A stretch of DNA of 64,000 nt from an uncultured Mucilaginibacter sp. (GTDB lineage Bacteria; Bacteroidota; Bacteroidia; Sphingobacteriales; Sphingobacteriaceae). Below, piece by piece: positions 1-9,083 of this stretch; within the stretch, counting starts at the first letter, position 1; each line of letters begins with the position of its first letter. The stretch spans positions 157,242-221,241 of the forward strand of contig CAITEP010000010.1 in the NCBI GenBank assembly GCA_903891475.1, in the 5' to 3' direction. The notes under the pieces were generated by a model, which saw only the letters and a list, made by a program, of their open reading frames with translations, searched no databases and was not told where the DNA came from. The translations under genes and the position numbers were made by a program.

Positions 1-313
1 AATAGTTTAAAAAAAACGATTAACTTAATAATTTACGCGGTTGAAATAATAAACAAGAGGAATACGTTTATTAGCTTAGTGCTTTTATTAGCAACCAAAA
101 CATATAATTTGTTGATATTGCACAGCGTAATTTACCCATTACTGTAAAAAAACAAATAATTTAAAAGAATGTTTAATGAATAATTACAAACAATATTGTA
201 ACATTGTTATTTATAATATGGTGGCATTTAGCTATCTTTTTTATTATTAAAAAATAACATAAGACCAAATATTGATGTTTTATTATTCTCCCCAATTAAA
301 GACTGTGAAAGAT
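1..313. other. Gene-free AT-rich leader region
   Basis: No coding region with recognisable content is visible on either strand in this stretch. It is strongly AT-rich and ends at the start of the Prc-like protease gene. TATCTTTT around 233-240 weakly resembles the Bacteroidota -7 element TAnnTTTG, but no convincing -33 partner is visible. Confidence 0.5.
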
Positions 314-2458
314 ATGTTGAAGAAAATTTATTTAGTAGTACTTATCGGTGCGGCCATTGCCTGTAAAGCTGCCCCTTCAAAGGCAATAAAAGTAATTGGC
401 TCAAATGATATACAACCAAACGAGCAGCAAAGTATAGTTTGCAGAACGGTAGCAACTTTTATTTCCGACTATAACTATAAGAAAGTTCCAATTAATGATT
501 CTATTTCGGGTGTTATATTAAATAGATATATCAAACTGCTTGACGAAGGGCATAATTATTTTTTAGCCTCCGATGTAGCTGACTTTGAAAAGTACAGATA
601 TATATTAGATGATGATGTTAAAAACGGAAACCTAAATAATGTATTTTATATTTTCAACGTTTTTCAAAAACGATACATTGAAAACATTAAATATTGCTTA
701 TCAAAATTAAACGAGAATTTTGATTATAGTACCAATGAGGTTTACACTTTCGACAGGGATAGCTTACCCTATATTTCAACAAGGGAAGAAATGGATAAGC
801 TTTGGTACTTACACGTTAAATATGATTTTTTGAGCCTAAAACTTGCAAAAAACGATTTGGACAAAAATAGGGAGACCTTAAAAAAGCGGTACGAAAATTT
901 ACTTGAACAAACCAATAAGCTAAACAATCAGGACGTATTCCAAATTTTTATGGATGCATTTACCAATGCCATCGACCCGCATACAAATTATTTTAATCCT
1001 TCAAACGCGGCTAATTTTAATATCGAAATGTCAAGGCAACTTGAAGGGATAGGCGCAGGTTTAAATACCGAGAATGAGTACATCATCATTAGGTCAATTG
1101 TACCGGGTGGGCCGGCCGACAAAAGCCGTCAAATTGGGGTTGAGGATAAAATAGTTGGTGTGGCACAAGGGAAAGAAGGGGAGTTTCAAAATGTAATAGG
1201 TTGGAGGGTAGAAAACGCCATAGCCTTGATTCGCGGTGCCAAAGGAACTATTGTTAGATTAGAGATTATACCGAAAGGTAGTTCGACATCTAGTAAACCA
1301 AAAGTGGTTGAAATGGTGCGCGAAAAAATTATCCTAAAGGATGAATCTGCAAAAAAAGAAATTCGCACCTACAATAGCAATGGCAAGCAGGTTAAAATCG
1401 GCATCATTTCCCTGCCTGCATTTTATATTGATATTAATGATTACAGATCGGGAAACCCGAATTATAAAAGCACAACCCATGATGTAAAATTACTTTTGGA
1501 TTCATTAAAAATGGAAAATGTTGATGGGGTAGTTATGGACTTGCGCGAAAATGGTGGTGGCTCATTAATGGAAGCAATTGAGTTAACAGGTTTGTTTATA
1601 AAGGATGGTCCTGTTGTGCAGGTTAGGGAAAGCAATAATAAAGTTGAAGTTGATAAGGATGAGGATCCCTCTATAACTTATTCTGGTCCGCTGGCCGTCA
1701 TTGTTGATCGTTTTAGTGCCTCTGCTACCGAAATATTTTCTGGTGCTATTCAGGATTATGGACGAGGTATCATTGTTGGTACTCAAACCTATGGTAAAGG
1801 TACCGTACAAAATGCGATAGATTTAGACAAAGTGCTTAATCAATCCATTATCGAAAAGGCGAAAAGCTTAGTAACCACCAATGGTAAAGGAAAGTTAACA
1901 GGAAGCCAAAGCATATTTGGCCAATTAAATTTAACTATTGCCAAATTTTATCGCATTACAGGAAACTCAACGCAGCATAAAGGCATTACCCCCGATATTG
2001 AATTTCCGTCTGTTATTCCTTTAGATAAATATGGCGAAGATACCGAACCTTCAGCATTACCTTTTGATGTGATTGCTCCAACTACTTTTGTTAAAGCAGG
2101 TGAATTCTCAAATGTATTGCCTCAGCTTAAAAAGCAGCATGACGAACGAATGGCACAAAGTGAAAATTTTAGGTTGTTTATGAAAGAACTTGAAGATGGC
2201 AAAAAACATGAGAATGAAAAAAGCATCATCATAAACGAGGAACTTTTAAAAAGCCAACGAGAAGAAGAAGAAAAAAAGGCATTCGAAAATAATAATGCGC
2301 GAAGGAAGGCAATGGGGCTACCCGTTTTAAAGAAAGGTGAAACTAAACCAAGAAATGAAGACCTTGATTTTTTAAAGCTGGAAGCAGGTCAGATTTTGAC
2401 AGACTATATAAGCTTGGATGATAAGGTAGTGAAAGCGGCTACCAAACAGCAGAAATAA
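314..2458 (+). CDS. prc: Carboxy-terminal processing (tail-specific) protease, S41 family
   Basis: This is a periplasmic C-terminal processing peptidase of the Prc/Tsp family. I place the start at ATG 314 (714 aa) because a hydrophobic signal segment follows at once; in-frame TTG 272 and ATG 275 would add 14 or 13 polar residues. The signal ends in AIAC, a weak lipobox. Domains in order are an N-terminal Tsp domain (about 35-215), a PDZ domain (about 230-320, with EGIGAGL and VPGGPADKS), the S41 protease core (about 360-560) and a charged C-terminal domain typical of long Prc proteins. The catalytic dyad is visible: Ser470 in SASATE and Lys495 in YGKGTVQ, 25 residues apart as in E. coli Prc. 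The gene stands alone and is followed by a hairpin terminator. Family assignment is firm; substrates are unknown. Confidence 0.93.
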   Translation: MLKKIYLVVLIGAAIACKAAPSKAIKVIGSNDIQPNEQQSIVCRTVATFISDYNYKKVPINDSISGVILNRYIKLLDEGHNYFLASDVADFEKYRYILDDDVKNGNLNNVFYIFNVFQKRYIENIKYCLSKLNENFDYSTNEVYTFDRDSLPYISTREEMDKLWYLHVKYDFLSLKLAKNDLDKNRETLKKRYENLLEQTNKLNNQDVFQIFMDAFTNAIDPHTNYFNPSNAANFNIEMSRQLEGIGAGLNTENEYIIIRSIVPGGPADKSRQIGVEDKIVGVAQGKEGEFQNVIGWRVENAIALIRGAKGTIVRLEIIPKGSSTSSKPKVVEMVREKIILKDESAKKEIRTYNSNGKQVKIGIISLPAFYIDINDYRSGNPNYKSTTHDVKLLLDSLKMENVDGVVMDLRENGGGSLMEAIELTGLFIKDGPVVQVRESNNKVEVDKDEDPSITYSGPLAVIVDRFSASATEIFSGAIQDYGRGIIVGTQTYGKGTVQNAIDLDKVLNQSIIEKAKSLVTTNGKGKLTGSQSIFGQLNLTIAKFYRITGNSTQHKGITPDIEFPSVIPLDKYGEDTEPSALPFDVIAPTTFVKAGEFSNVLPQLKKQHDERMAQSENFRLFMKELEDGKKHENEKSIIINEELLKSQREEEEKKAFENNNARRKAMGLPVLKKGETKPRNEDLDFLKLEAGQILTDYISLDDKVVKAATKQQK

Positions 2459-2465
2459 TAACAAA

Positions 2466-2494
2466 CAAAAAATCCCTTCATCAGGGATTTTTTG
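2466..2494 (+). terminator. Rho-independent terminator after prc-like gene
   Basis: An 8-bp stem (AAATCCCT at 2470-2477 pairing with AGGGATTT at 2483-2490) has a 5-nt loop and is followed by a T run. It lies 8 bases after the protease stop codon. Confidence 0.85.
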
Positions 2495-2523
2495 TTAAAT
2501 AGAAAAGGAAAAAATTTTTAGCA

Positions 2524-3270
2524 ATGGGGTATTATATTGTTAGCGGTGCCGGTAGTGGTATAGGAAGAGCAATAGCTCGAAAAATTAGCAGCAACGGGCA
2601 TAATTTGATTATAATAGGCCGCAATCTGAATAAATTAGAAGAAACAATAGCTTTGCTAAACAAGGGGAACCATTTGTGTTTCGCTGCAGATGTTGCCGAT
2701 AGCACTAGCCTGAAAACAGTAATTAATAAACTGGAAGGGATTGAACTAAATGGCATCATCGCGAATGCTGGCGTTGGTGGCGAAAATTATTGGGGAGCTG
2801 ATGACCGATGGAATGAAATTGTAAACACCAATTTAACGGGCACCTATAACTTTGTAAACACATTTCTACCCAATTTAAAAACCGGAATAGAGACAAAACA
2901 TATCATCATCACATCATCTGTTTTAGCGAGATTAGGGGTTGCTAATTATTCGGCCTATTGCGCGTCAAAAGCCGGTTTGCTAGGTTTAATGCGCTCATGG
3001 GCCGTACAATATGCCCCTACGAATATTTTAGTAAATGCCATTTGTCCCGGTTGGGTTGATACCGATATGGCAAACCAGGGGTTACAAGGCATAGCAGATA
3101 ATATTGGTATCACTAAACAAGAGTTTTACAACATAGCCATGAAAAGCGTACCACTGGCACGAATGAGTAAACCCGAAGAAATTGCAGATTTGGTTGACTA
3201 TCTTTTAAATCAAAACTCCATAACAGGGCAAACAATTGACATTAATTGCGGCTCAATAATGAATAGCTAG
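2524..3270 (+). CDS. SDR family NAD(P)-dependent oxidoreductase
   Basis: A 248-aa classical short-chain dehydrogenase/reductase, cytosolic. The nucleotide-binding motif GAGSGIG is at residues 8-14, the structural NAG motif is in IIANAGVGG, and the catalytic triad is Ser132, Tyr145 and Lys149 (YCASK). The conserved PGWVDTDM segment follows, and the protein ends in the usual IDINCG strand. The length is normal for the family. The substrate cannot be read from sequence; 3-oxoacyl-ACP reductase-like and sugar or sterol dehydrogenase roles are all possible. It is convergent with the following gene, the two stop codons being only 1 bp apart, and is separated from prc by a terminator, so it is probably transcribed alone. 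Confidence 0.9.
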   Translation: MGYYIVSGAGSGIGRAIARKISSNGHNLIIIGRNLNKLEETIALLNKGNHLCFAADVADSTSLKTVINKLEGIELNGIIANAGVGGENYWGADDRWNEIVNTNLTGTYNFVNTFLPNLKTGIETKHIIITSSVLARLGVANYSAYCASKAGLLGLMRSWAVQYAPTNILVNAICPGWVDTDMANQGLQGIADNIGITKQEFYNIAMKSVPLARMSKPEEIADLVDYLLNQNSITGQTIDINCGSIMNS

Positions 3271-3271
3271 C

Positions 3272-4816
3272 CTATTGAAGTCCTACTTCTACAACTGTTG
3301 AAGGAAGGCTTTCATTTTTCATCCTATCCAAAGCGGTAACTATATATACGTATTTTTTACCTGTTTCGGCTGTTTTATCTTGATAATTGGTACTATTGTT
3401 ATATTGGATATGCAAAATATATTTTGGGTTATTTAAATCAACCATTTCATCATGGTTGAAGCGGTAAACAACATAACCATAAGCTGTTTCGTTATCAATA
3501 GCTAATGCCGGGGTCTCCCAGTTTAGTAAAATGCCGCCTTGAATTATGCTTGCTACTAATTTAGCTGGAGGGTTAGGTGGAATCGAGTCGCGCCAGCGCA
3601 TAGTCGGGGGTAAGGCGGGGTTTTTATAGTAGGTTTCTTTCAAGGAGTCTGTAAAACCTAAAGGATTATTTAATAATGATCTTGAACTAAAATATACACT
3701 CCCTGCTACGTTTTGGTTATTACGCAGGTATTTTATTTGATTTGGCATTTGAGCCGCATCTTTAAACTTAATATTTTTTCGCTCATTTATACGGTAAGCA
3801 GCCATACCTATATACAACTGCCTGTCGAATTTGTTTTCGCTCCACCAATCCATTAATTTATTAAATGGACAGTTAGCGTCATCAATGGGCCAATATATTT
3901 GCGGGTTGATATAATCAATCCAACCCTCTTTTACCCATTTGCGCGAATCGGCAAAAAGTTCATAATAGGAAGAGCCTCCTGTAGTTTCAGAACCCTCCGG
4001 GTTTTGGTATTTGTTTGCCCACACCCCAAATGGACTTATCCCAAATTTTATACAAGGCTTGTGTTTATGTATGCTATCGCTCAAGGCTTTTATAAGCAAA
4101 TCAACATTGTTTCGCCGCCAGTCTTTCAAATCATTAAATCCGGCACCGTATTTTTTAAAGGTAAGTAAGTCGTTTATGCGTTGACCTTTTATTTGGTAAG
4201 GATAAAAATAATCATCCAAATGCACGCCATCAATATCGTAGTTATCAACAACATCTAAAAAAACACGAACTATATATTCGCGCACTTCGGGAATCCCCGG
4301 ATTAAACAATTTAATACCCCCGTAGGTAAAAAACCATTTGGGTTTTGTTTTAGTAATATGTGTAGGGCTTAACTCCGCGAATTTATTGTTGGTGGATGCC
4401 CTGTAAGGGTTAAACCATGCATGAAGTTCCATACCTCGTTTATGGGCTTCTTCAATGGCAAACTCTAGCGGGTCGTATGCAGGGTATGGTGCAATGCCTT
4501 GCCTTCCGGTAAGCCATTTTGACCACGGTTCCCTGCTTTTTAGGTATAAGGCATCGGCGGCTGGTCTAATTTGAAGCATAATGGCATTAATGCCCGCTTT
4601 TTGATGCGCGTCCAGCATTTCGGTTAGCTCCTTTTTTTGTTGTGTAACGCTTAAGCCCGGACTACTCGGCCAATCAATATTTTCAACCGAGGCCATCCAA
4701 ATCCCCCTAAACTCACGTTTTGGGCTGGTTTTTTCCGCAAATCCGAAATTTTTAGGCTGTGCTTGGGAAGTTAAAACAAAAAAATAAACAACACACAGAA
4801 AAATGATTAACCGCAT
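3272..4816 (-). CDS. GHL10/DUF187-type glycoside hydrolase-like protein, secreted
   Basis: This 514-aa protein resembles the YngK/GHL10 family (Pfam glycosyl hydrolase-like 10), TIM-barrel proteins thought to cleave cell-wall or other glycans. A Sec signal peptide covers residues 1-19 (ending SQAQ). The barrel begins with EFRGIWMASVENIDWPS and carries the hallmark acidic motifs DGVHLDDYFYPY and WIDYINPQIYWP. A C-terminal region of about 90 residues (about 420-510) looks like a fibronectin type III domain (ILLNWETPALAIDNETAYGYVVYRF). The start follows directly from the signal peptide. No carbohydrate-utilisation genes adjoin it. Family-level assignment is good; enzymatic activity is inferred only. 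Confidence 0.85.
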   Translation of the reverse strand: MRLIIFLCVVYFFVLTSQAQPKNFGFAEKTSPKREFRGIWMASVENIDWPSSPGLSVTQQKKELTEMLDAHQKAGINAIMLQIRPAADALYLKSREPWSKWLTGRQGIAPYPAYDPLEFAIEEAHKRGMELHAWFNPYRASTNNKFAELSPTHITKTKPKWFFTYGGIKLFNPGIPEVREYIVRVFLDVVDNYDIDGVHLDDYFYPYQIKGQRINDLLTFKKYGAGFNDLKDWRRNNVDLLIKALSDSIHKHKPCIKFGISPFGVWANKYQNPEGSETTGGSSYYELFADSRKWVKEGWIDYINPQIYWPIDDANCPFNKLMDWWSENKFDRQLYIGMAAYRINERKNIKFKDAAQMPNQIKYLRNNQNVAGSVYFSSRSLLNNPLGFTDSLKETYYKNPALPPTMRWRDSIPPNPPAKLVASIIQGGILLNWETPALAIDNETAYGYVVYRFNHDEMVDLNNPKYILHIQYNNSTNYQDKTAETGKKYVYIVTALDRMKNESLPSTVVEVGLQ

Positions 4817-5072
4817 AGCACTAATTATTAAAAGCTACAAAGATAGGAACATAGCATTGGATGCCTGTAAAAACAATGAATTTTTATTTTGTGCTTATAA
4901 TTGCTAGCTTTAACACCTTTATGCGCAAGCACCATATTACGATGTTGATTTTTTCATGTAAAAATTTTTAAGCAACAACATTTCTATAATTATGGAGTTA
5001 AATAAGATGTAAAACAAACCAAAGCAGCTAAAACATATAAACAAGAGTGGTTATTTAAGTAAAAACAAAACA

Positions 5073-5978
5073 ATGGAAACAAATTCGCAGAATAAGAATC
5101 AATGGGTAACATATGCGCTAATAGCACTGGTACTAGCCTTGGTTATTTCAAACATTTATTTTATTAGGCAGGTAAATCAACTTCAGCCTAAAGTGACCAC
5201 CTTAAGCGAAGAAAAGGTTAAAATGAAATCAGAAGCGGACAGTCTTGAGGCTCAAATTGAACAAGTAACCGAAGGAAAAATAAAGCAATCTGCACAGATG
5301 CTAGCTATAAACGATTCATTAAAAGCTAAAATCAGTGTTTTGCAGGTTAAACTGAAAAAAGGTCATTTAACAGCGGTTGAGTTGGCAAAGGTGAAACTTG
5401 AACTGGCTGAATTAAAGGAAAATGTAAAAAGCTACATTGCCCAAATAGATGTATTGAAGAAGAAAAACGACTCCTTAAAAACAGTTAGTGATACCCTAAA
5501 AAGTAATCTTGCTGTTGTTAATAATAAGGCAGCTAATTTGGAAAAGTCAAACCAAGAGTTGGATAATAAGGTAAAAATTGGAGCTGCCCTAAAATTGGCT
5601 ACGGCGAGCGTTACACCATATAAAATTAGAAAGAGCGGCAAAGAAATAGTAGACGATTATGCCCCCAAAGTGAAAAAGATAAAAATCAATTTTACTTTGG
5701 CAATTAACGCGCTTGCAAAAATTGGTTTGCATGATATTTTTGCACAGGTAATTGACCCATCGGGCAACGTGATGAAAGCGAGCGATACCGCTCCGTTTAC
5801 TGCCGATGGAAAAGAATTGCAATCAACCATTCGCACCTCCATTGACTTTAAGGATGACGGAAGTGTTTATACCTTAACATGGTTAAACGCCACAACCATG
5901 GCACCCGGTATTTATACTGTAGTGTTTTTTGCCGATGGTTATACCATGGGTAAAACAACCTTTGAATTAAAGAAATAA
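5073..5978 (+). CDS. Membrane-anchored coiled-coil protein of unknown function
   Basis: I do not recognise this 301-aa protein. A short polar N-terminus is followed by one transmembrane helix (about residues 12-30), then a long heptad-rich coiled coil (about 35-165, dense in Lys, Glu, Leu and Ser), then a compact C-terminal domain of about 125 residues rich in beta strands (KIKINFTLAINALAKIGLHDIF, then DFKDDGSVYTLTWLNA). The topology suggests a cytoplasmic N-terminus with the coiled coil and beta domain in the periplasm. An envelope scaffold or spacer role would fit, but that is a guess. It is transcribed alone and ends in a strong terminator. Confidence 0.75.
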   Translation: METNSQNKNQWVTYALIALVLALVISNIYFIRQVNQLQPKVTTLSEEKVKMKSEADSLEAQIEQVTEGKIKQSAQMLAINDSLKAKISVLQVKLKKGHLTAVELAKVKLELAELKENVKSYIAQIDVLKKKNDSLKTVSDTLKSNLAVVNNKAANLEKSNQELDNKVKIGAALKLATASVTPYKIRKSGKEIVDDYAPKVKKIKINFTLAINALAKIGLHDIFAQVIDPSGNVMKASDTAPFTADGKELQSTIRTSIDFKDDGSVYTLTWLNATTMAPGIYTVVFFADGYTMGKTTFELKK

Positions 5979-5993
5979 GAAAACCGATTAATT

Positions 5994-6037
5994 AAAAAAT
6001 CCCCGGTTACTTTAAAAAGTAGACGGGGATTTTTTTT
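5994..6037 (+). terminator. Rho-independent terminator
   Basis: AAAAATCCCCG (5995-6005) pairs with CGGGGATTTTT (6024-6034) and runs into eight T residues. The position just after the coiled-coil gene fits termination of that transcript; a run of A on the other side means it may also work for the convergent gene. Confidence 0.85.
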
Positions 6038-6079
6038 GTATGTAGATATTCAATAGATTAAGAGCCAGTGCCGTTTAAT

Positions 6080-6646
6080 TTAAGGCTTTTTCTTGGTTGT
6101 AACTATTATTACCCCATACTTGGCGCGTTTGCCATAAATTTTCGTAACCGAATCGTTCTTTAAAACATCAATCCTTAAAATGTCCTGAGGATTAATCTTA
6201 TTAAGTTTTTTTGATGAAGCTATTTTGCCGTCAATAATATAAAGTGGCGGATTTGTTTTTGACGCGCCACCTATTCTGATATTTTGTTTATCGGTATTTT
6301 GTGCTTTTGAAGCGGTATGGGTGTTTTCCCTTATTTGTTTTGAAGAATCTGATTGCGCGAAAACAACCTGATGTAAACTTGAAAGTCCTAATGCTAAAAG
6401 CGACACCGACACCCAACGCTTAAAACCATACCTACTAGGTGTAATATTAATTTGCCCATAATTAAACGCGCCGCATATTTCGGTGTTGATACCAAATTCA
6501 TTTAAAACCCGCTCTTCACTCATCTGCCTAAAATCATGCACTTTTTTATTACAGCTTTTACAAAACCAACCACCCTCACATGGTACTAACGCATCAATTG
6601 TTTTATTACAGGGTGAACTTAATGCGATGTTTTTTAGCTGTTCCAT
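6080..6646 (-). CDS. Cys-rich (zinc-ribbon-like) membrane protein with a TonB-plug-like C-terminus
   Basis: A 188-aa protein with three parts. Residues 1-60 carry C13, C23, C29-x2-C32, the VHDF motif and a later ICGAF motif; this matches a Bacteroidota-specific Cys-rich domain with the pattern CxxC, DF, CG-F that I know from other membrane proteins of the phylum. A transmembrane segment follows (about 76-96). The C-terminal 60 residues (PLYIIDGKIASSKKLN, INPQDILRIDVLKNDS, YGVIIVTTKK) closely resemble the plug of SusC-type TonB-dependent receptors, but no barrel is present. The N-terminus should be cytoplasmic and the plug-like part periplasmic. Function unknown; signalling from the envelope or interaction with TonB is speculation. 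Confidence 0.75.
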   Translation of the reverse strand: MEQLKNIALSSPCNKTIDALVPCEGGWFCKSCNKKVHDFRQMSEERVLNEFGINTEICGAFNYGQINITPSRYGFKRWVSVSLLALGLSSLHQVVFAQSDSSKQIRENTHTASKAQNTDKQNIRIGGASKTNPPLYIIDGKIASSKKLNKINPQDILRIDVLKNDSVTKIYGKRAKYGVIIVTTKKKP

Positions 6647-6896
6647 ATTTTAAGGTAATTAGTATTAAAGAAGTGGTATTAATTTTAGGTTGAAAATAAA
6701 AAACGACTAGTTTAAAAAGCCGTAATTTATTAAAACGCACAAAGTCGGTTTTTAGTTTATAAAAAACAAAATTATTTTCAGTCCGTTTTTATTGAATCAA
6801 GATAGATATAAAACACATTTTTAATTTGGCATATTTGTATAAAATTTTCTATTTAAAAAAACTCAGCGATATTTGCATTCAAACCAAAAACTCACA

Positions 6897-7118
6897 ATGA
6901 AAATATTAAATAAAAACATGAGTAAATATACCCTCACCTATTTACTTACCCTTGTGTTGCTTGCAACTGCTTTTGTTATCTTTGTATGGAGCGACTATGA
7001 TAGCACCGCCCATCATCTATCAAATAAAGTTATCATCTATTTCTTTTTTGTTGTTTTTTATGGAGTAATAGCCACCAATAGGTTTTATAAATATAAAAAA
7101 CAAGATACTAGATTTTAA
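6897..7118 (+). CDS. Small two-helix membrane protein
   Basis: A 73-aa hypothetical protein with two hydrophobic segments (roughly 11-32 and 42-60) and a basic, aromatic C-terminus (NRFYKYKKQD). I chose ATG 6897; a TTG 24 bases upstream is in frame, and ATG 6918 (MSKYTLTYLL) is an equally possible start. No family is recognised. A GATATTTG sequence just upstream (6868-6875) is one base off the TAnnTTTG -7 consensus. Confidence 0.55.
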   Translation: MKILNKNMSKYTLTYLLTLVLLATAFVIFVWSDYDSTAHHLSNKVIIYFFFVVFYGVIATNRFYKYKKQDTRF

Positions 7119-7219
7119 TTCAATTTACTAAAATATAACACAGCTAAAAAAGGCTAAGAAATGTCCTAAAAAGCATACGAACAATATTGTTTTATGTATA
7201 TTGCACGAAATTGTGTGGC

Positions 7220-7408
7220 ATGTATTTTGAAGTAGATGAAGTTATTAATGTAAAAGAATCAGATTTGAATATTCCGGGAGAATACATGATTATTGGCTTT
7301 TTTAACAGTAGCAATGATTGTTTTTATAGCATCCGCCATTTACAAACAGGGAAAGTAGTAGTAAGAAGTATAAAAGACATTGAAATAGAAAAAACTAACA
7401 ATACCTAG
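7220..7408 (+). CDS. Small hypothetical protein
   Basis: A 62-aa ORF starting MYFEVDEV, apparently cytosolic, with alternating hydrophobic residues that suggest a small beta-barrel (YMIIGFFNSSNDCFYSIRHL, then GKVVVRSIKDIEI). The frame also opens at TTG 7187, but ATG 7220 is preferred because TATATTGC (about 7195-7202) resembles a -7 element. It ends about 28 bases before a strong hairpin. No family is recognised, and coding status rests on the composition and the downstream terminator only. Confidence 0.5.
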   Translation: MYFEVDEVINVKESDLNIPGEYMIIGFFNSSNDCFYSIRHLQTGKVVVRSIKDIEIEKTNNT

Positions 7409-7436
7409 AAACGCGCCAGAAAAACAGAAAAGATTT

Positions 7437-7472
7437 AGCAAGCCCATTACCCAAAGTGATGGGCTTGCTTTA
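7437..7472. terminator. Hairpin between convergent genes
   Basis: An 11-bp perfect stem (AGCAAGCCCAT 7437-7447 with ATGGGCTTGCT 7459-7469) lies between the small plus-strand gene and the 3' end of fabD. The T tract is short on both sides, so it is probably a bidirectional, moderately efficient terminator. Confidence 0.7.
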
Positions 7473-7477
7473 TAATA

Positions 7478-8359
7478 TTATACAACAGCACTCTCGGTTG
7501 GGATACTCCTATCCACTTTTTTTACCAAGCCTTGCAAAACATTTCCAGGACCAACTTCGGTAAAAGATGTTGCACCATCTTCCAGCATATGCATTACAGT
7601 TTGTGTCCACCTAACGGGGCCGGTTAACTGGGCAATCAGGTTATGCTTTATTAAAGTTGGGTCGGTATAAGCTTTGGCATCAATATTTTGATAAATGGGG
7701 CATATTGGCGCATTGATAATCGTATGCGTAATGGCATGTTCTAACTCAACCCGTGCCGATTCCATTAGGGGGGAGTGAAATGCACCACCTACATTTAGCT
7801 TCAAGGCTCTTTTTGCTCCGGCGGCGGTCATCAATTCGCAAGCCTTATCAACCCCTGCTATGGTGCCAGATATAACAATTTGACCGGGACAATTGTAATT
7901 GGCTGCGACCACCACATCGCTTACGCGTTGGCAAATATCTTCTACTGTAAAATCATCTAAGCCTAAAATGGCAGCCATGGTAGAGGGTTGCAGCTCACAG
8001 GCTTTTTGCATAGCATTGGCGCGCGCAGCCACCAAACGCAAACCGTCCTGAAACGATAATGCCCCTGCCGAAACCAGAGCCGAAAATTCACCTAAGGAGT
8101 GCCCAGCAACCATTTCGGGTTTAAAGCCATCGCCTAAGGCTTTGGCTAATATGACTGAATGCAAAAAGATAGCTGGTTGGGTAACATTGGTTTGTTTTAA
8201 ATCCTCATCCGTACCGTTAAACATTAAATCGGTAATCCTAAAACCAAGTATTTCGTTGGCTTCTTCAAACAACATGCGGGTAGCGTCTGATAATTCGTAC
8301 AAGGATTTACCCATACCCACAAACTGGGCACCCTGACCTGGGAATATATATGCTTTCAA
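7478..8359 (-). CDS. fabD: Malonyl CoA-ACP transacylase
   Basis: FabD moves malonyl from CoA to acyl carrier protein to feed fatty acid synthesis in the cytosol. The 293-aa protein opens with the family signature FPGQGAQ, has the nucleophile Ser88 in GHSLGEFSA, the conserved QPAIF segment and the catalytic His195 in GGAFHSPLM, and ends with the usual TEVGPGNVLQGLVKK. The start codon is TTG (complement of 8357-8359): translation from it gives MKAYIFPGQG, exactly where the family begins, and no ATG is available nearby. It lies downstream of folE on the same strand with a 77-bp gap, so it may be cotranscribed or have its own promoter. Confidence 0.96.
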   Translation of the reverse strand: MKAYIFPGQGAQFVGMGKSLYELSDATRMLFEEANEILGFRITDLMFNGTDEDLKQTNVTQPAIFLHSVILAKALGDGFKPEMVAGHSLGEFSALVSAGALSFQDGLRLVAARANAMQKACELQPSTMAAILGLDDFTVEDICQRVSDVVVAANYNCPGQIVISGTIAGVDKACELMTAAGAKRALKLNVGGAFHSPLMESARVELEHAITHTIINAPICPIYQNIDAKAYTDPTLIKHNLIAQLTGPVRWTQTVMHMLEDGATSFTEVGPGNVLQGLVKKVDRSIPTESAVV

Positions 8360-8436
8360 TTTAAATTAGTTTTATTTGAATGATTATTCAATGGTACAAA
8401 AAAAAGTAAAAGTTGAGAAATAAAAAATGCGGACTC

Positions 8437-9075
8437 TTAACTTAATTTCGATGCTATTAAATTTAAAAACTCGGTACGTGTTTTTTCCTCCAAAAACTCG
8501 CCTGTAAAGGCCGAGGTGGTGGTAACCGAGTTTTGTTTTTGTACGCCACGCATACTCATGCAAAGGTGACGGCATTCCATCACTACCCCAACACCCAGCG
8601 GAGCAAGGTTTTCTTGCAAGCAATCACGTATCTCATTGGTTAGTCTTTCTTGTACTTGCAAACGGCGCGAAAAAACATCAACTATCCTAGGTATTTTACT
8701 CAAGCCAACCACTTTGCCGTTTGGAATATAAGCCACGTGGGCTTTACCGAAAAAGGGAAGCATATGGTGCTCACACATAGAGTATACCTCTATGTCTTTC
8801 ACTATCACCATCTGACTATACTCTTCGGTAAACAAGGCCGATTGTATAATCTCTTTCGCATTCAAAGCATAGCCTTGTGTTAAATACAACAGCGCTTTTG
8901 ATACACGTTCTGGAGTTTTTAACAGGCCCTCTCTTTCGGGGTCTTCGCCAATTTGTTTTAAAACCTCTTTATAATGGGCGGATAAGTTTTCAATAATGGC
9001 AGGGTTATACCTATCAATTTTTGTATAGGCTTCATCGTCATCATCAATAAAATTGTTGGTTTTTTCTGTTGCCAT
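8437..9075 (-). CDS. folE: GTP cyclohydrolase I
   Basis: FolE converts GTP to 7,8-dihydroneopterin triphosphate, the entry step for folate and other pterins. This 212-aa protein has a variable N-terminus (1-25) and then the conserved core, with the zinc/catalytic segments [23 protein letters not shown] and [13 protein letters not shown], and the family motif VGLSKIPR. Length is normal for a bacterial enzyme. It starts 8 bp after the stop of the PTPS-like gene and very likely shares its transcript, which makes functional sense: the PTPS-like enzyme uses the product of FolE. Confidence 0.97.
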   Translation of the reverse strand: MATEKTNNFIDDDDEAYTKIDRYNPAIIENLSAHYKEVLKQIGEDPEREGLLKTPERVSKALLYLTQGYALNAKEIIQSALFTEEYSQMVIVKDIEVYSMCEHHMLPFFGKAHVAYIPNGKVVGLSKIPRIVDVFSRRLQVQERLTNEIRDCLQENLAPLGVGVVMECRHLCMSMRGVQKQNSVTTTSAFTGEFLEEKTRTEFLNLIASKLS

Positions 9076-9083
9076 AATGCTAG

